From NCBI RefSeq assembly GCF_014654675.1, contig NZ_BNBC01000056.1, forward strand, positions 1-60,324: 60,324 nucleotides of DNA. Direction: 5' to 3'. The notes under the pieces were generated by a model, which did not search any database, was not told the origin of the DNA, and worked only from the letters and a program-made list of their open reading frames with translations. How positions within the stretch are numbered: position 1 is the stretch's first letter; every line of letters begins with the position of its first letter. This stretch comes from Streptomyces spiralis (GTDB lineage: Bacteria; Actinomycetota; Actinomycetes; Streptomycetales; Streptomycetaceae). The translations under genes and the position numbers were made by a program. Below, piece after piece: positions 8,512 to 16,907 of the stretch.

Positions 8512-9975
8512 ATGAGCAATCAGAACCCCGGTAAGCACACCCAGACCCCGTCCCCGCTCCGTTCCGCGTTCGCGCACAGCGGTGCCGCCGTGGAATTCCG
8601 TGCCCGAGCGGCGAAGAACGCCGACGCACTGGACCGGCTCGTGAAGGACGAGGCGAATCCCGAGCGGAAGATCCTCTTCAAGGACGCCACGATCATCACG
8701 GGCACCGCCGACCACCGGGTGCTCCGCGGCAACGTCCTGGTCGTCGGCTCCCGTATCGCTGAGATCGGGCCGGGTGCCGGAGCCGGTGTCGACGCGACCA
8801 ACGGCGTGGTGATCGACGCCTCCGAGCACATCCTCATGCCCGGCTTCGTCGATTCCCACCTGCACGCCTGGGAAGGCCAGCTGCGCGGGATGTCGCCGGA
8901 CGCCGACTTCGACCAGTACCTGGAGGTGGCGCACAAGTCCCTCGGCACGCTCTACCGGCCGCACGACACCTACATCGGCAACCTGGTGACGTCCCTGGTC
9001 AGTCTGTACGCCGGCGTCACCACGATCGTCGACAACTCGCACAACTCGCGCAGCCGCGACCACTCGTCGGCGGCCGTGGAGGCCCTTTTCGACTCGGGCA
9101 TCCGCGCCGTCCACGCCGCTGCGGCGCCCCGGTTCGGGGAGTGGGAGGAGCAGTGGCCGACCGACCTCGACCGGCTGCAGGAGGAGTACTTCACCTCCAC
9201 GGACCAGCTCGTCACCCTGCGCATGATGGACACCACCGCGGACGCTGAGACGTGGCGGTTCGCCCATGAGCGAGGTTTGTGGGTCTCCTCCGAGATCGGC
9301 TCCGACTGGGTCGACAACCTCCTGGACCTGCACCGGCAGGGGCTGGTCACCGACACCCACACCTTCAACCACTGCCTGGGCCTGAGCCACGAGGAGTGGC
9401 AGATCATCGCCGACACCGGGGTGAAGGTGAACATCTGCCCCCGCTCCGACACCCTCTTCGGACTCGGCCCGTCCTTCCCGGCCATCGACGAGGCCCTGTC
9501 CGTCGGTGTCCGGCCGGGGCTGAGCATGGACAACGAGCTGAGCTACGGCGTCGACATGTTCAGCGAGATGAGCGTCCTCACCCACCTCCAGCGCGGCCGC
9601 GTCCACCAGCGCCGCAACGCCGCCGAGCAGGACGTCCCCGAACCGATCTCCGCGCACGACGCCATCGAGTTCGCCACCCTGCGCGGCGCGGAGAACGCCG
9701 GCCTCATCGACCGCGTCGGCTCAATCGAGGCCGGCAAAGAAGCCGACATCATCCTGATCGACACCACCGTACCGAATACCCTCCCGGCCACCGACCCGGT
9801 CGCCACCGTCGTCGCCTACGCGCACCCCGGCAATGTGTCGGCCGTGTTCGTTGGCGGTGACGTCAGGAAGTGGGACGGTCACCTCGTAGGCGTGGACATG
9901 CACGCCGTCCGCGCGGTGGCCGAGCAGTCCCGCGACTGGCTGGTGGCCCGGCAGCAGGAGCGGACCGCGGCATGA
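8512..9975 (+). CDS. Amidohydrolase family protein (TRZ/ATZ, cytosine-deaminase-like)
   Basis: A 487-residue metal-dependent hydrolase. The metal-binding HLH is in GFVDSHLHAWEG near residue 117; further ligands are expected in FNHCLGLSHEEW, and the C-terminal metal Asp in GLSMDNELSYG. The C-terminal AGKEADIILID strand is the usual composite-domain closing. The family deaminates or dechlorinates triazines and related heterocycles, or hydrolyses cyclic amides; the substrate is not determinable here. The start MSNQNPGK is preferred over an upstream ATG that runs through the promoter. Its stop overlaps the next gene (ATGA), so hydrolase and permease are coupled. Confidence 0.88.
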   Translation: MSNQNPGKHTQTPSPLRSAFAHSGAAVEFRARAAKNADALDRLVKDEANPERKILFKDATIITGTADHRVLRGNVLVVGSRIAEIGPGAGAGVDATNGVVIDASEHILMPGFVDSHLHAWEGQLRGMSPDADFDQYLEVAHKSLGTLYRPHDTYIGNLVTSLVSLYAGVTTIVDNSHNSRSRDHSSAAVEALFDSGIRAVHAAAAPRFGEWEEQWPTDLDRLQEEYFTSTDQLVTLRMMDTTADAETWRFAHERGLWVSSEIGSDWVDNLLDLHRQGLVTDTHTFNHCLGLSHEEWQIIADTGVKVNICPRSDTLFGLGPSFPAIDEALSVGVRPGLSMDNELSYGVDMFSEMSVLTHLQRGRVHQRRNAAEQDVPEPISAHDAIEFATLRGAENAGLIDRVGSIEAGKEADIILIDTTVPNTLPATDPVATVVAYAHPGNVSAVFVGGDVRKWDGHLVGVDMHAVRAVAEQSRDWLVARQQERTAA

Positions 9976-11015
9976 GCGCGGAACAGCACACGGCCGGCGC
10001 CCACCGGTGTGTCCGGCCTGCGGCCGGGGCGTCGTCCGCCGCGACGGCGGCCCAACCCCTCGCTCTGCTCCTCACCCTCCTGGTTGGCACGTTGATTCCC
10101 TTGCAGGGCCGGATCAACAGCGAACTGAGCAGCCGCGTGGACGACGGGCTCGCGGCGGCCACGGTCAGTTTCACCAGCGGATGGCTGATCATGACCCTGG
10201 TGGCCGCGGCATCCCCCGGCGTGCGCCGCAGTCTGGGACGACTGTTCCGGGGCCTGCGGACCCGGCGGCTGCCACGCTGGTACCTGGTCGCCGGTGCCTT
10301 CGGTTCCTCCCTCGCGCTGGCGCAGTCGACGACCGCGCTGATCACGGGGCTGGCGGTGTTCACCGTCGCGGCGATCGCCGGGCAGACCCTGAGCGGGCTG
10401 ATCGTGGACTCCACCGGCTTCGCGGACGGGCTGCGGCGCCGCCCGTCGGCCGCGCGGCTGGCCGGAGCGGCTCTCATCCTGGCCGCCGCGGTGATCGCTG
10501 CCTTCCCCCAGTTGTCCTCGGGGAACCTCGCGGACGCGCTCCTGCTGGCGCTGGCCCCGCTGGTCGCGGGCTTCCTGCTGGGTTTCCAGCAGGCGATGAA
10601 CGGCGCCGCCGGCGCCATCGCGGGCTCACCCCTGGCTGCCACGTGGCTGAACTTCTGCGTCGGATCGCTGTTCCTCGCCACCGTCTGGGGCGCCAAGACC
10701 CTCATCGGCGGCGGTTCCGCCCGGGCCCTGCCGGCGGATGTCCGGCTGTACCTCGGCGGGCTGTACGGCGTGGTGTTCATCGCCGCGTCGGCCCTGCTCG
10801 TGCGCCGGGTCGGGGTGCTGCTGTTGGGCATGGGGTCGATCGCCGGGCAGCTCATCGGGTCGATCGTGCTGGACCTGGTCGCCCCTGCCGGTGACGGCTC
10901 CCCGGCCGTGCCCACCGTGCTGGGCGCCCTGCTCACCTTCGCGGCGGTCGGCATCGCCTCCCGCAAGGGGCCCGACCCGGCACGGCCGCCGGCAGAGGCA
11001 ACCGTAGTCAAATGA
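9972..11015 (+). CDS. DMT-superfamily permease, YdcZ (DUF606) type, duplicated
   Basis: A 347-residue membrane protein with about ten hydrophobic helices. LLVGTLIPLQGRINSELS near residue 40 is the hallmark of the YdcZ/DUF606 half, and GFLLGFQQAMNGAAG in the second half repeats the pattern, so two five-helix units are fused. Transport direction and substrate are unknown. The ATGA overlap with the amidohydrolase suggests handling of that enzyme's substrate or product. The last codons overlap an AGTC-box that precedes the aldehyde dehydrogenase. Confidence 0.8.
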   Translation: MSAEQHTAGAHRCVRPAAGASSAATAAQPLALLLTLLVGTLIPLQGRINSELSSRVDDGLAAATVSFTSGWLIMTLVAAASPGVRRSLGRLFRGLRTRRLPRWYLVAGAFGSSLALAQSTTALITGLAVFTVAAIAGQTLSGLIVDSTGFADGLRRRPSAARLAGAALILAAAVIAAFPQLSSGNLADALLLALAPLVAGFLLGFQQAMNGAAGAIAGSPLAATWLNFCVGSLFLATVWGAKTLIGGGSARALPADVRLYLGGLYGVVFIAASALLVRRVGVLLLGMGSIAGQLIGSIVLDLVAPAGDGSPAVPTVLGALLTFAAVGIASRKGPDPARPPAEATVVK

Positions 11016-11047
11016 CCGATGCCGTCCCTCGGCCCGCAGCGCACCAT
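11006..11047 (+). promoter_or_regulatory. AGTC-box promoter of the aldehyde dehydrogenase gene
   Basis: An exact copy of AGTC-N4-GAC-N-GATG at 11006-11021, with -10-like CACCAT at 11042-11047. It overlaps the permease stop codon, so the aldehyde dehydrogenase gene has its own promoter inside the operon. Confidence 0.6.
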
Positions 11048-11122
11048 CGACGCAACGCGTCCGTGCCGAGCCGGGCACCCACCTCGACGCCGCGTCCCGC
11101 AACGCCAGTCTCAGGAGACACC

Positions 11123-12595
11123 ATGACCGCGCCCACACCGCCCTCGCCGTACACCGGCTTCGACCGCATGCTGATCGCCGGCGAGTGGCGCGCCGGCAGC
11201 TCGTCCTCGCCCCTGGTGGACGCCGATCCCTACACCGGGGAGACCGTCACGGAGATACCGCTGGCCGACCACTCGGACGCGGACGCCGCGTACCGGGCCG
11301 CCAAGGAGGCGCAGCGCGCATGGGCCAGTACGGCGCCCGGGCAAAGGGCCGGGGTGTTCGAGCGCGCGGCGCGCATCATCGGGGAGCGGCAGGCGGAGAT
11401 CGTGGACTGGCTGGTCCGCGAGGCGGGTGCCACGCCCGACCGCGCCGCCGTGGAGGTGGGGATCGTCCAGGCCATCACCGCGGCGTCCGTCGGCTACACC
11501 GAGGACGTGATGGTCACCACCGCTTCGATGGTTCCGGACAAGGAGAACCGCGTCTACCGCAGGCCCGCCGGCGTGGTGACGGTCATCAGTCCCTGGAACT
11601 GGCCGCTGTGGCTGACCAACCGCTCCGTGGCGCCCGCGCTGGCGCTGGGCAATGCTGTGGTGATCAAGCCGGCCGAGGACACCCCCGTCACCGGCGGCCT
11701 GATCCTCGCCAAGATCTTCGAGGAGGCCGGGCTGCCTGCGGGTCTGCTCAGCGTCGTGGTGGGCCGGGGCAGCGAGGTCGGTGACTTCATGGTGGCGCAC
11801 GAGGTGCCCCGCGTGATCTCGTTCACCGGTTCCACCCGCGTCGGAAAGGGCATCATCACCAAGGCCGGCATCAAGCGTCTCTCCCTCGAACTGGGCGGCA
11901 ACGGCCCGCTGGTGGTGCTCGACGACGCCGACCTGGACCGGGCCGTGGAATGCGCGGTCTTCGGCAGCTACTACCACCAGGGCCAGATCTGCATGGCCAC
12001 GAACCGGGTGATCGTCGACGCGTCCGTATACGACGAGTTCGTCGAGCGTTTCGTCGGGCAGGCCCGCGCCCTGCGGGTCGGCGACCCCCGGGACCCGGGG
12101 ACGCAGATCGGCCCCATCATCAGTCAACGGCAGTTCGGATCGGTCAAGGACAAGATCGAGCGTACGGTGGCCGGCGGTGGCCGGCTGGTGCTGTCCGGCG
12201 AGGCCCAAGGGCCCACCGGCCTGGTGCTCCCGCCGCACGTCGTGCTCGGGGACAACACCGTCGCCACCGCCGCCGAGGAGGTGTTCGGCCCCGTCGCCAC
12301 CCTGATCCTGGCCACGGACGAGGAGGACGCGCTGCGCATCGCCAACGACACCGACGCCGGCCTGTCCAGCGGCGTCTTCACCCAGGACGTGGAGCGGGGT
12401 CTGAACTTCGCGCTGCGCGTCGAGGCGGGGATGACGCACATCAACGACACCACGGTGCACGACGACGTGAACATCGCCTTCGGCGGCGAGAAGGCCTCCG
12501 GTCTCGGCCGGTTCGGCGGTCACTGGGTGGCGGAGGAGTTCACCACCCAGCACTGGGTCAGCATCCAGCACAAGCCGCGCCCCCTCACGTACTGA
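11123..12595 (+). CDS. NAD(P)-dependent aldehyde dehydrogenase
   Basis: A 490-residue aldehyde dehydrogenase. PWNWPLWLTNRSVAPALALGNAVVIKPAE spans the cofactor site in two parts, SFTGSTRVGK is the Rossmann loop, the general-base Glu is in LELGGNG near residue 257 and the nucleophile Cys in GQICMATN near 290. It oxidises an aldehyde to the acid; similarity is closest to benzaldehyde/salicylaldehyde-type dehydrogenases by eye. AGGAG precedes ATG 11123, which decides the start over a longer upstream frame. It may follow the amidohydrolase transcript but also carries an AGTC-box promoter. Confidence 0.92.
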   Translation: MTAPTPPSPYTGFDRMLIAGEWRAGSSSSPLVDADPYTGETVTEIPLADHSDADAAYRAAKEAQRAWASTAPGQRAGVFERAARIIGERQAEIVDWLVREAGATPDRAAVEVGIVQAITAASVGYTEDVMVTTASMVPDKENRVYRRPAGVVTVISPWNWPLWLTNRSVAPALALGNAVVIKPAEDTPVTGGLILAKIFEEAGLPAGLLSVVVGRGSEVGDFMVAHEVPRVISFTGSTRVGKGIITKAGIKRLSLELGGNGPLVVLDDADLDRAVECAVFGSYYHQGQICMATNRVIVDASVYDEFVERFVGQARALRVGDPRDPGTQIGPIISQRQFGSVKDKIERTVAGGGRLVLSGEAQGPTGLVLPPHVVLGDNTVATAAEEVFGPVATLILATDEEDALRIANDTDAGLSSGVFTQDVERGLNFALRVEAGMTHINDTTVHDDVNIAFGGEKASGLGRFGGHWVAEEFTTQHWVSIQHKPRPLTY

Positions 12596-12660
12596 TCGCG
12601 CGCCGCGCTGCCTGCTCCGGGGCGACGGACTCGTGGCCGAGCACATGATCCGGATCTCCG

Positions 12661-12695
12661 GTCCGTCGCTCCAGGTCTCCAGTCCGACGCTCCAG
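12661..12695. repeat. Direct repeat upstream of the PucR gene
   Basis: Two 14-mers differing at one base (GTCCGTCGCTCCAG at 12661 and GTCCGACGCTCCAG at 12682) are 21 bp apart, on the same face of the helix. They are a candidate operator for the PucR regulator. The rest of 12596-12874 shows nothing else. Confidence 0.35.
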
Positions 12696-12874
12696 CGCGC
12701 CGGACCGGATCCGCGCCTGAGACGACGGGACGGTCGAGGAGTGCAACCGTGCCGCCGCGGGCACCGGACCCGTGCCTCAGGCGGACCTGCACCGTCACAC
12801 GTCCCCGCGACGCGCCCAGGGAAGTCAGCGCCTCACCACGACCACCGAACACGGCATGACACGAGGCTGACGAC

Positions 12875-14503
12875 GTGAAACAGCTCGACTCGATACCGAT
12901 GACGCTGTCGGCGCTGATGGACGAGTTGCCCCGAGGAGCCGTGGAGGCGGTCGCCGTCACCGCGTGGACCGCTCCGGTCACCGGCATCCGGTTCTACGAC
13001 TCGCCCGCCGACCTGTTGGAGGGAGCAGTACTCCTCTGTCCCGGCCTGGGGCAGGAAGACCTGGTCGGTGTCATAAGGGAGTTGGGCGAAGCAGGCGGAT
13101 CGGCGGTCGTTGTGGGGAGCGACGCGGTGCGCTCGTCGCGGCACCGCCGGGAACTGGCGCAGGAGGCCGCGCACGCGAACGTGTCCCTGCTGTCCCTGGC
13201 GGCCGGCACCGACGGCACCGACTGGGTCGGCCTGGCGACCGCCTGTCAGGCGCTCACGCCGGGCCCAGGCCGGTTCGGTACGGCCACCGAGTCGCTCCCG
13301 GACGTCGTGGACGCCGTGGCGGCGATGCTCGGCGCACCCGCGATCGTGACCGATCCTGACTTCCGGCTCAGGGCGTTCTCCGGCCAGCAGGAAGGGGCCC
13401 ACGAGACCCGCCACTCGGTCATCGTGGCACGGCGCCTGCCCGAGCGAAATGTCGCCTACCTGGAGAGCAGGGGTCTGGCCCGCCGACTGCGGCGGGACCG
13501 TCGGCTGGTGCACATTTCCCCCCTGGCCGACTTCGGCAACGCGCCCAAGCTGGGTGTCCCGCTGCATTCGGGCAACCGCTATCTGGGGGTGCTGTGGCTC
13601 GACGGGGTCGCCCCGCCCGACCCGGTGCGGTGCCGAGAACTCCGCGCGGCGGGGGACGCCGTCGCCAGGAGCATGGCGGCCGAGCAACGACGCCGCACGG
13701 GACTCACCGATCCCCGCGTCGAACACGTCGGAAACCTGCTGCGCGGCGTCCTCCCCGACTCTGCGACAGCCGCGGGCCTGGGCCTGTTCGACACCCCCGT
13801 CGGCGTCGTCGTCCTCGCGCCGGACTCCGGCGTCACCTGCGATGCCGCGTTCCTGAACCGCGTACGGACAGGCCTGGGCATCACCCTGGCATCGCTCCAC
13901 TCGCAGGCGGTCACCGCGGTAGTGGACGGAGGAGTCTACGGTCTGCTGCCCTTGGCCGACCGAGCGCGGCATCACGACGGCGCCGAGGATCCCGAAGAGC
14001 ACCTGCTGCGCGTCGTCACCGAACTGCTCGGCCGCACCGACCCCGACGGCGTCCTGCTGGCCGGTACCGGCCGCGTCGCCCGCAGCGCGGAAGAGGTGCC
14101 GCTCGCCCGCCGGGACGGGGATCGGGTCATCGACGTGCTGAGGAGCCGCACGGCTCCGGCCGCGCGACGCCGCGCCGCGACGGCCGCCGAGACCAAGGCC
14201 GAGGCCCTGCTCCTGGACGCCGCGCGGGCGGCCGTGGCCCACCACGGGGGGCTCGACGGCCCGGTCTCCCGTCTGGCCGGGATCGACGCGGAACGCGGAA
14301 CACAGTTCGTCCGGACCCTGCGGCACTACCTGAACAGCTTCGGCAACGTGGCCGAAGCAGCGGCCCTGCTGCACGTGCACCCCAACACCCTGCGGCATCG
14401 ACTGGGCCGTATCCAGGCCCTCACCGGTCTGGACGTCGGGGATCCCGAGGCACGTTTCGCCGCCGCCGTCGAACTCCGGCTCCTCTCCCTCCACACGGCG
14501 TGA
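12875..14503 (+). CDS. PucR-family transcriptional regulator
   Basis: A 542-residue regulator. The N-terminal purine-catabolism-regulator-like domain covers about residues 10-130, a GGDEF-like/CdaR-type middle follows, and the C-terminal PucR helix-turn-helix is clear: FGNVAEAAALLHVHPNTLRHRLGRIQALTG in the last 50 residues. PucR/CdaR proteins usually activate adjacent catabolic genes in response to their substrate. Here it lies between the aldehyde dehydrogenase and the linalool-dehydratase-like gene, all on the same strand. The effector is unknown. Confidence 0.87.
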   Translation: MKQLDSIPMTLSALMDELPRGAVEAVAVTAWTAPVTGIRFYDSPADLLEGAVLLCPGLGQEDLVGVIRELGEAGGSAVVVGSDAVRSSRHRRELAQEAAHANVSLLSLAAGTDGTDWVGLATACQALTPGPGRFGTATESLPDVVDAVAAMLGAPAIVTDPDFRLRAFSGQQEGAHETRHSVIVARRLPERNVAYLESRGLARRLRRDRRLVHISPLADFGNAPKLGVPLHSGNRYLGVLWLDGVAPPDPVRCRELRAAGDAVARSMAAEQRRRTGLTDPRVEHVGNLLRGVLPDSATAAGLGLFDTPVGVVVLAPDSGVTCDAAFLNRVRTGLGITLASLHSQAVTAVVDGGVYGLLPLADRARHHDGAEDPEEHLLRVVTELLGRTDPDGVLLAGTGRVARSAEEVPLARRDGDRVIDVLRSRTAPAARRRAATAAETKAEALLLDAARAAVAHHGGLDGPVSRLAGIDAERGTQFVRTLRHYLNSFGNVAEAAALLHVHPNTLRHRLGRIQALTGLDVGDPEARFAAAVELRLLSLHTA

Positions 14504-14635
14504 CCTGCGCGGAGCGCGTTCCGCGCACACTGTTCGGGCCGTAAGTGTGTGGGGAACGCGCAAGCCGCCCCGGGGTGCGCGCGCTCACGATGGCCCCATG
14601 GGCGCGCCGCCGCGCCGGTACGGAAGGAGCCGCAC

Positions 14636-16210
14636 ATGACCGCAACTCTGACAGGTCCTCCGGGGATGGGAGTCGACCTCTCGTCGGTGCCGCGTCTGGA
14701 CGACATCCAGATCGGCCATCTTCGTCACTTCGAGAACCTCGCCTTTCTGCCGGACGGCGACTGGTCCCGGATGGGCGGCGCCGATCCCGGCCAGGAGTGG
14801 CTTGACGCCTACCGGTACCAACTCGCGCAGATGGCCTACGCCCTCGCCCTGACCCACTACCACCATCTCCCGGCCGCCCCGGCGGCCGTGCGGCCGGCCT
14901 ACGAGCGGCTGGTCGCCAAGATGCTGCGCCGCGACGTCTGGGGGTACTGGCGGGAGACCAGTCGCAGTGGCCGTGTGGTCGACCCGGATCTGGAGGCGCT
15001 GCGCGAGGCGTGGACGGACCCGGTGGTCAAGGAGAACATCATGTACAGCGGCCACCTGTACGCGATGGTGGGCCTGCACGCGATGCTGTTCGACGACGAT
15101 CGCTACGACGAACCGGGGGCACTCACCTTCGACTGGAACCCGATCTTTCAAGGTCTGGGCCCGGAGCGCTACGAGTACCGGCGCAGCACGCTCGGTGAGG
15201 CCATCTACTGGCAGATGGTGGAGAACGGATGGCTGGGCGTGGCCTGCGAACCCAACTGCGTGTTCATCGTGTGCAACCAGTTTCCCATGCTGGGGTTCCG
15301 CTTCCAGGACCTGCGGGACGGCACCGACCGCGCCACGGAGGCCACGACCTCGTACAGGGCCGCCTGGGACCGCAAGGGCATGTACGACGCCCAGGGCCTC
15401 CAGCACAAGTTCTGGCGCATCCGGCAGGACGACTACGTCGACTCCCCTGACATCGGCAACCCGTCCTGGACCGCGTCCGTCATGAACGCATGGAACCGGG
15501 ACGTCGTCCGAGAGGTCTATGCCGGCCAACTGCGCGGCGCGCTGCGCAGCGGCCCCGACGGCACCATCACCCCCTATTCGCCGTCGGTCGCCATGCAGGC
15601 CCGCAAGGCGCTGGCCGCCGGGGACGCCGCCCAGCTCACCGAGGACCTCTCCCACCGGTGGAAGCAGCCCACCTTCGGCTATCTCGCGGCCGGGCTGTCG
15701 GAGGTCGGCGACGAACGGCTGACGGGCGTGCTCGCCCACGCCGACCGCTTCATGCTGCCCACGTGGGAGCGGGGCGGTCTGTACTACCCGCGCCACGACA
15801 CATCGTTCGACGGCTCGGGGAACATGACCTACGTCGATCCGCTGACAGGCAACGTGCTGCTGGGGTACGCCCGGCTCAATGTCCCCGACGGCCTGTGGTC
15901 GCTCTACAACCGGCCGTGGGACGCGGAGCACTTCGCCGAGCCCCGCCTCGTCGGCATGAGGGGATCACTCGACGTGCTGCGCGCCTGCTACCACCGGGAC
16001 AGCCGCACCCTGATCCTGACCCTGCGCGGGCGCGACGACACCGCCTCCGACGCCGCGCTGGACATCGCGGGCCTGCCGCCCGGCCGCCCGTTCACGCTAC
16101 GGCAGGACGGCCGGGAGACCGACACTGCGGCGGTCGCCCGGATCGGCGCCGACCTGCGCGTCACGTTGCCCGTACACCAGGAGACGACCCTGGCCCTGCG
16201 CTGGGAGTGA
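14636..16210 (+). CDS. Linalool dehydratase/isomerase (LinD)-like protein
   Basis: A 524-residue protein with the alpha-barrel-type sequence of the Ldi/LinD family. Cys204, Phe210 and Cys213 lie in ACEPNCVFIVC; the C-x5-F-x2-C spacing equals that of the catalytic C171/F177/C180 of Castellaniella LinD as I recall it. An extra Cys208 lies between them. MYSGH near residue 140 offers the Met-x3-His pair also known from that site. LinD hydrates myrcene and isomerises linalool and geraniol; the substrate here is not proven. It differs in lacking a signal peptide, and in a C-terminal beta-rich extension of about 110 residues. A GGAAGGAG-like site precedes ATG 14636. A SCO-like gene follows 49 bp downstream. 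Confidence 0.72.
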   Translation: MTATLTGPPGMGVDLSSVPRLDDIQIGHLRHFENLAFLPDGDWSRMGGADPGQEWLDAYRYQLAQMAYALALTHYHHLPAAPAAVRPAYERLVAKMLRRDVWGYWRETSRSGRVVDPDLEALREAWTDPVVKENIMYSGHLYAMVGLHAMLFDDDRYDEPGALTFDWNPIFQGLGPERYEYRRSTLGEAIYWQMVENGWLGVACEPNCVFIVCNQFPMLGFRFQDLRDGTDRATEATTSYRAAWDRKGMYDAQGLQHKFWRIRQDDYVDSPDIGNPSWTASVMNAWNRDVVREVYAGQLRGALRSGPDGTITPYSPSVAMQARKALAAGDAAQLTEDLSHRWKQPTFGYLAAGLSEVGDERLTGVLAHADRFMLPTWERGGLYYPRHDTSFDGSGNMTYVDPLTGNVLLGYARLNVPDGLWSLYNRPWDAEHFAEPRLVGMRGSLDVLRACYHRDSRTLILTLRGRDDTASDAALDIAGLPPGRPFTLRQDGRETDTAAVARIGADLRVTLPVHQETTLALRWE

Positions 16211-16259
16211 CTCCCGCACACGCCCAAGTTCCCCCCTCACCAGAGAGCCGTTCACCATC

Positions 16260-16826
16260 ATGACCACTCCTGTCAGCACCCAGCCGCAGGGCCGCTTCTC
16301 GCTCATCGACCACCACGGCCGCCGCGTCACCGACGAGGACTTCCGCGGCAAGTTCCTCATGGTCTTCTTCGGCTTCACGCACTGCCGCCAGATCTGCCCG
16401 GCCGTGCTGCGGCGCAACACGGAGGCACTCGACCTACTCGGGCAGGCGGCCCGGCGGATCCGCCCGCTCTACGTCAGCGTCGACCCGGAACGGGACACTC
16501 CAGAGGTGATGCGGGCCTTCCTCACGTCGTCCTACCCGCACCACACGGGGCTGACGGGCACTCCCTCCGAGGTCGAGGCCGCCAAGGCCGCCTACCGCGT
16601 CTTCGCCCGGCGGGGCTCCGACCTGGACGAGTACGACGTGCCGCACACCTCGTTCACGTACCTGATGGGTCCCGACGGGACGTACCTCGCGCACTACCCG
16701 GACACGCTGTCGCCGGACGAGCTGGCGGCCCGCGTCCGAGGCCGACTGGCCACGCCCGGTGCGCCGTCCGGCCCGGTCGCGGCGACGGCTTCCACCGCGT
16801 CGTCGCGCGGTCGCTGCTGCGGCTGA
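16260..16826 (+). CDS. SCO1/SenC-family thioredoxin-fold protein
   Basis: A 188-residue protein with the SCO pattern: Cys42 and Cys46 in FTHCRQICP, SVDPERDTPEVM and the conserved His129 in VPHTSFTYLMGP. SCO proteins bind copper through C-x3-C and His, or act as thiol-disulfide proteins, normally anchored outside the membrane for oxidase assembly. This one has no signal peptide or anchor, the first motif residue after Cys is Arg rather than Pro, and it ends in an extra Cys pair (RCCG). Directly behind the LinD-like gene, it may look after that enzyme's active-site cysteines or supply metal (inference). Confidence 0.82.
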   Translation: MTTPVSTQPQGRFSLIDHHGRRVTDEDFRGKFLMVFFGFTHCRQICPAVLRRNTEALDLLGQAARRIRPLYVSVDPERDTPEVMRAFLTSSYPHHTGLTGTPSEVEAAKAAYRVFARRGSDLDEYDVPHTSFTYLMGPDGTYLAHYPDTLSPDELAARVRGRLATPGAPSGPVAATASTASSRGRCCG

Positions 16827-16907
16827 CAGGCCTGCACGGCCGATCGCACGGTTTCTCCCGGCTTGGCTTAAAGTGCCGCTGTAGCTGTGGAGATGAAGTG
16901 AGGGCGC

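Noticed and set aside
12833..14563. A 576-residue open frame opposite the PucR gene
   Set aside because: No family motif and wrong codon bias; PucR HTH is clear on the other strand.
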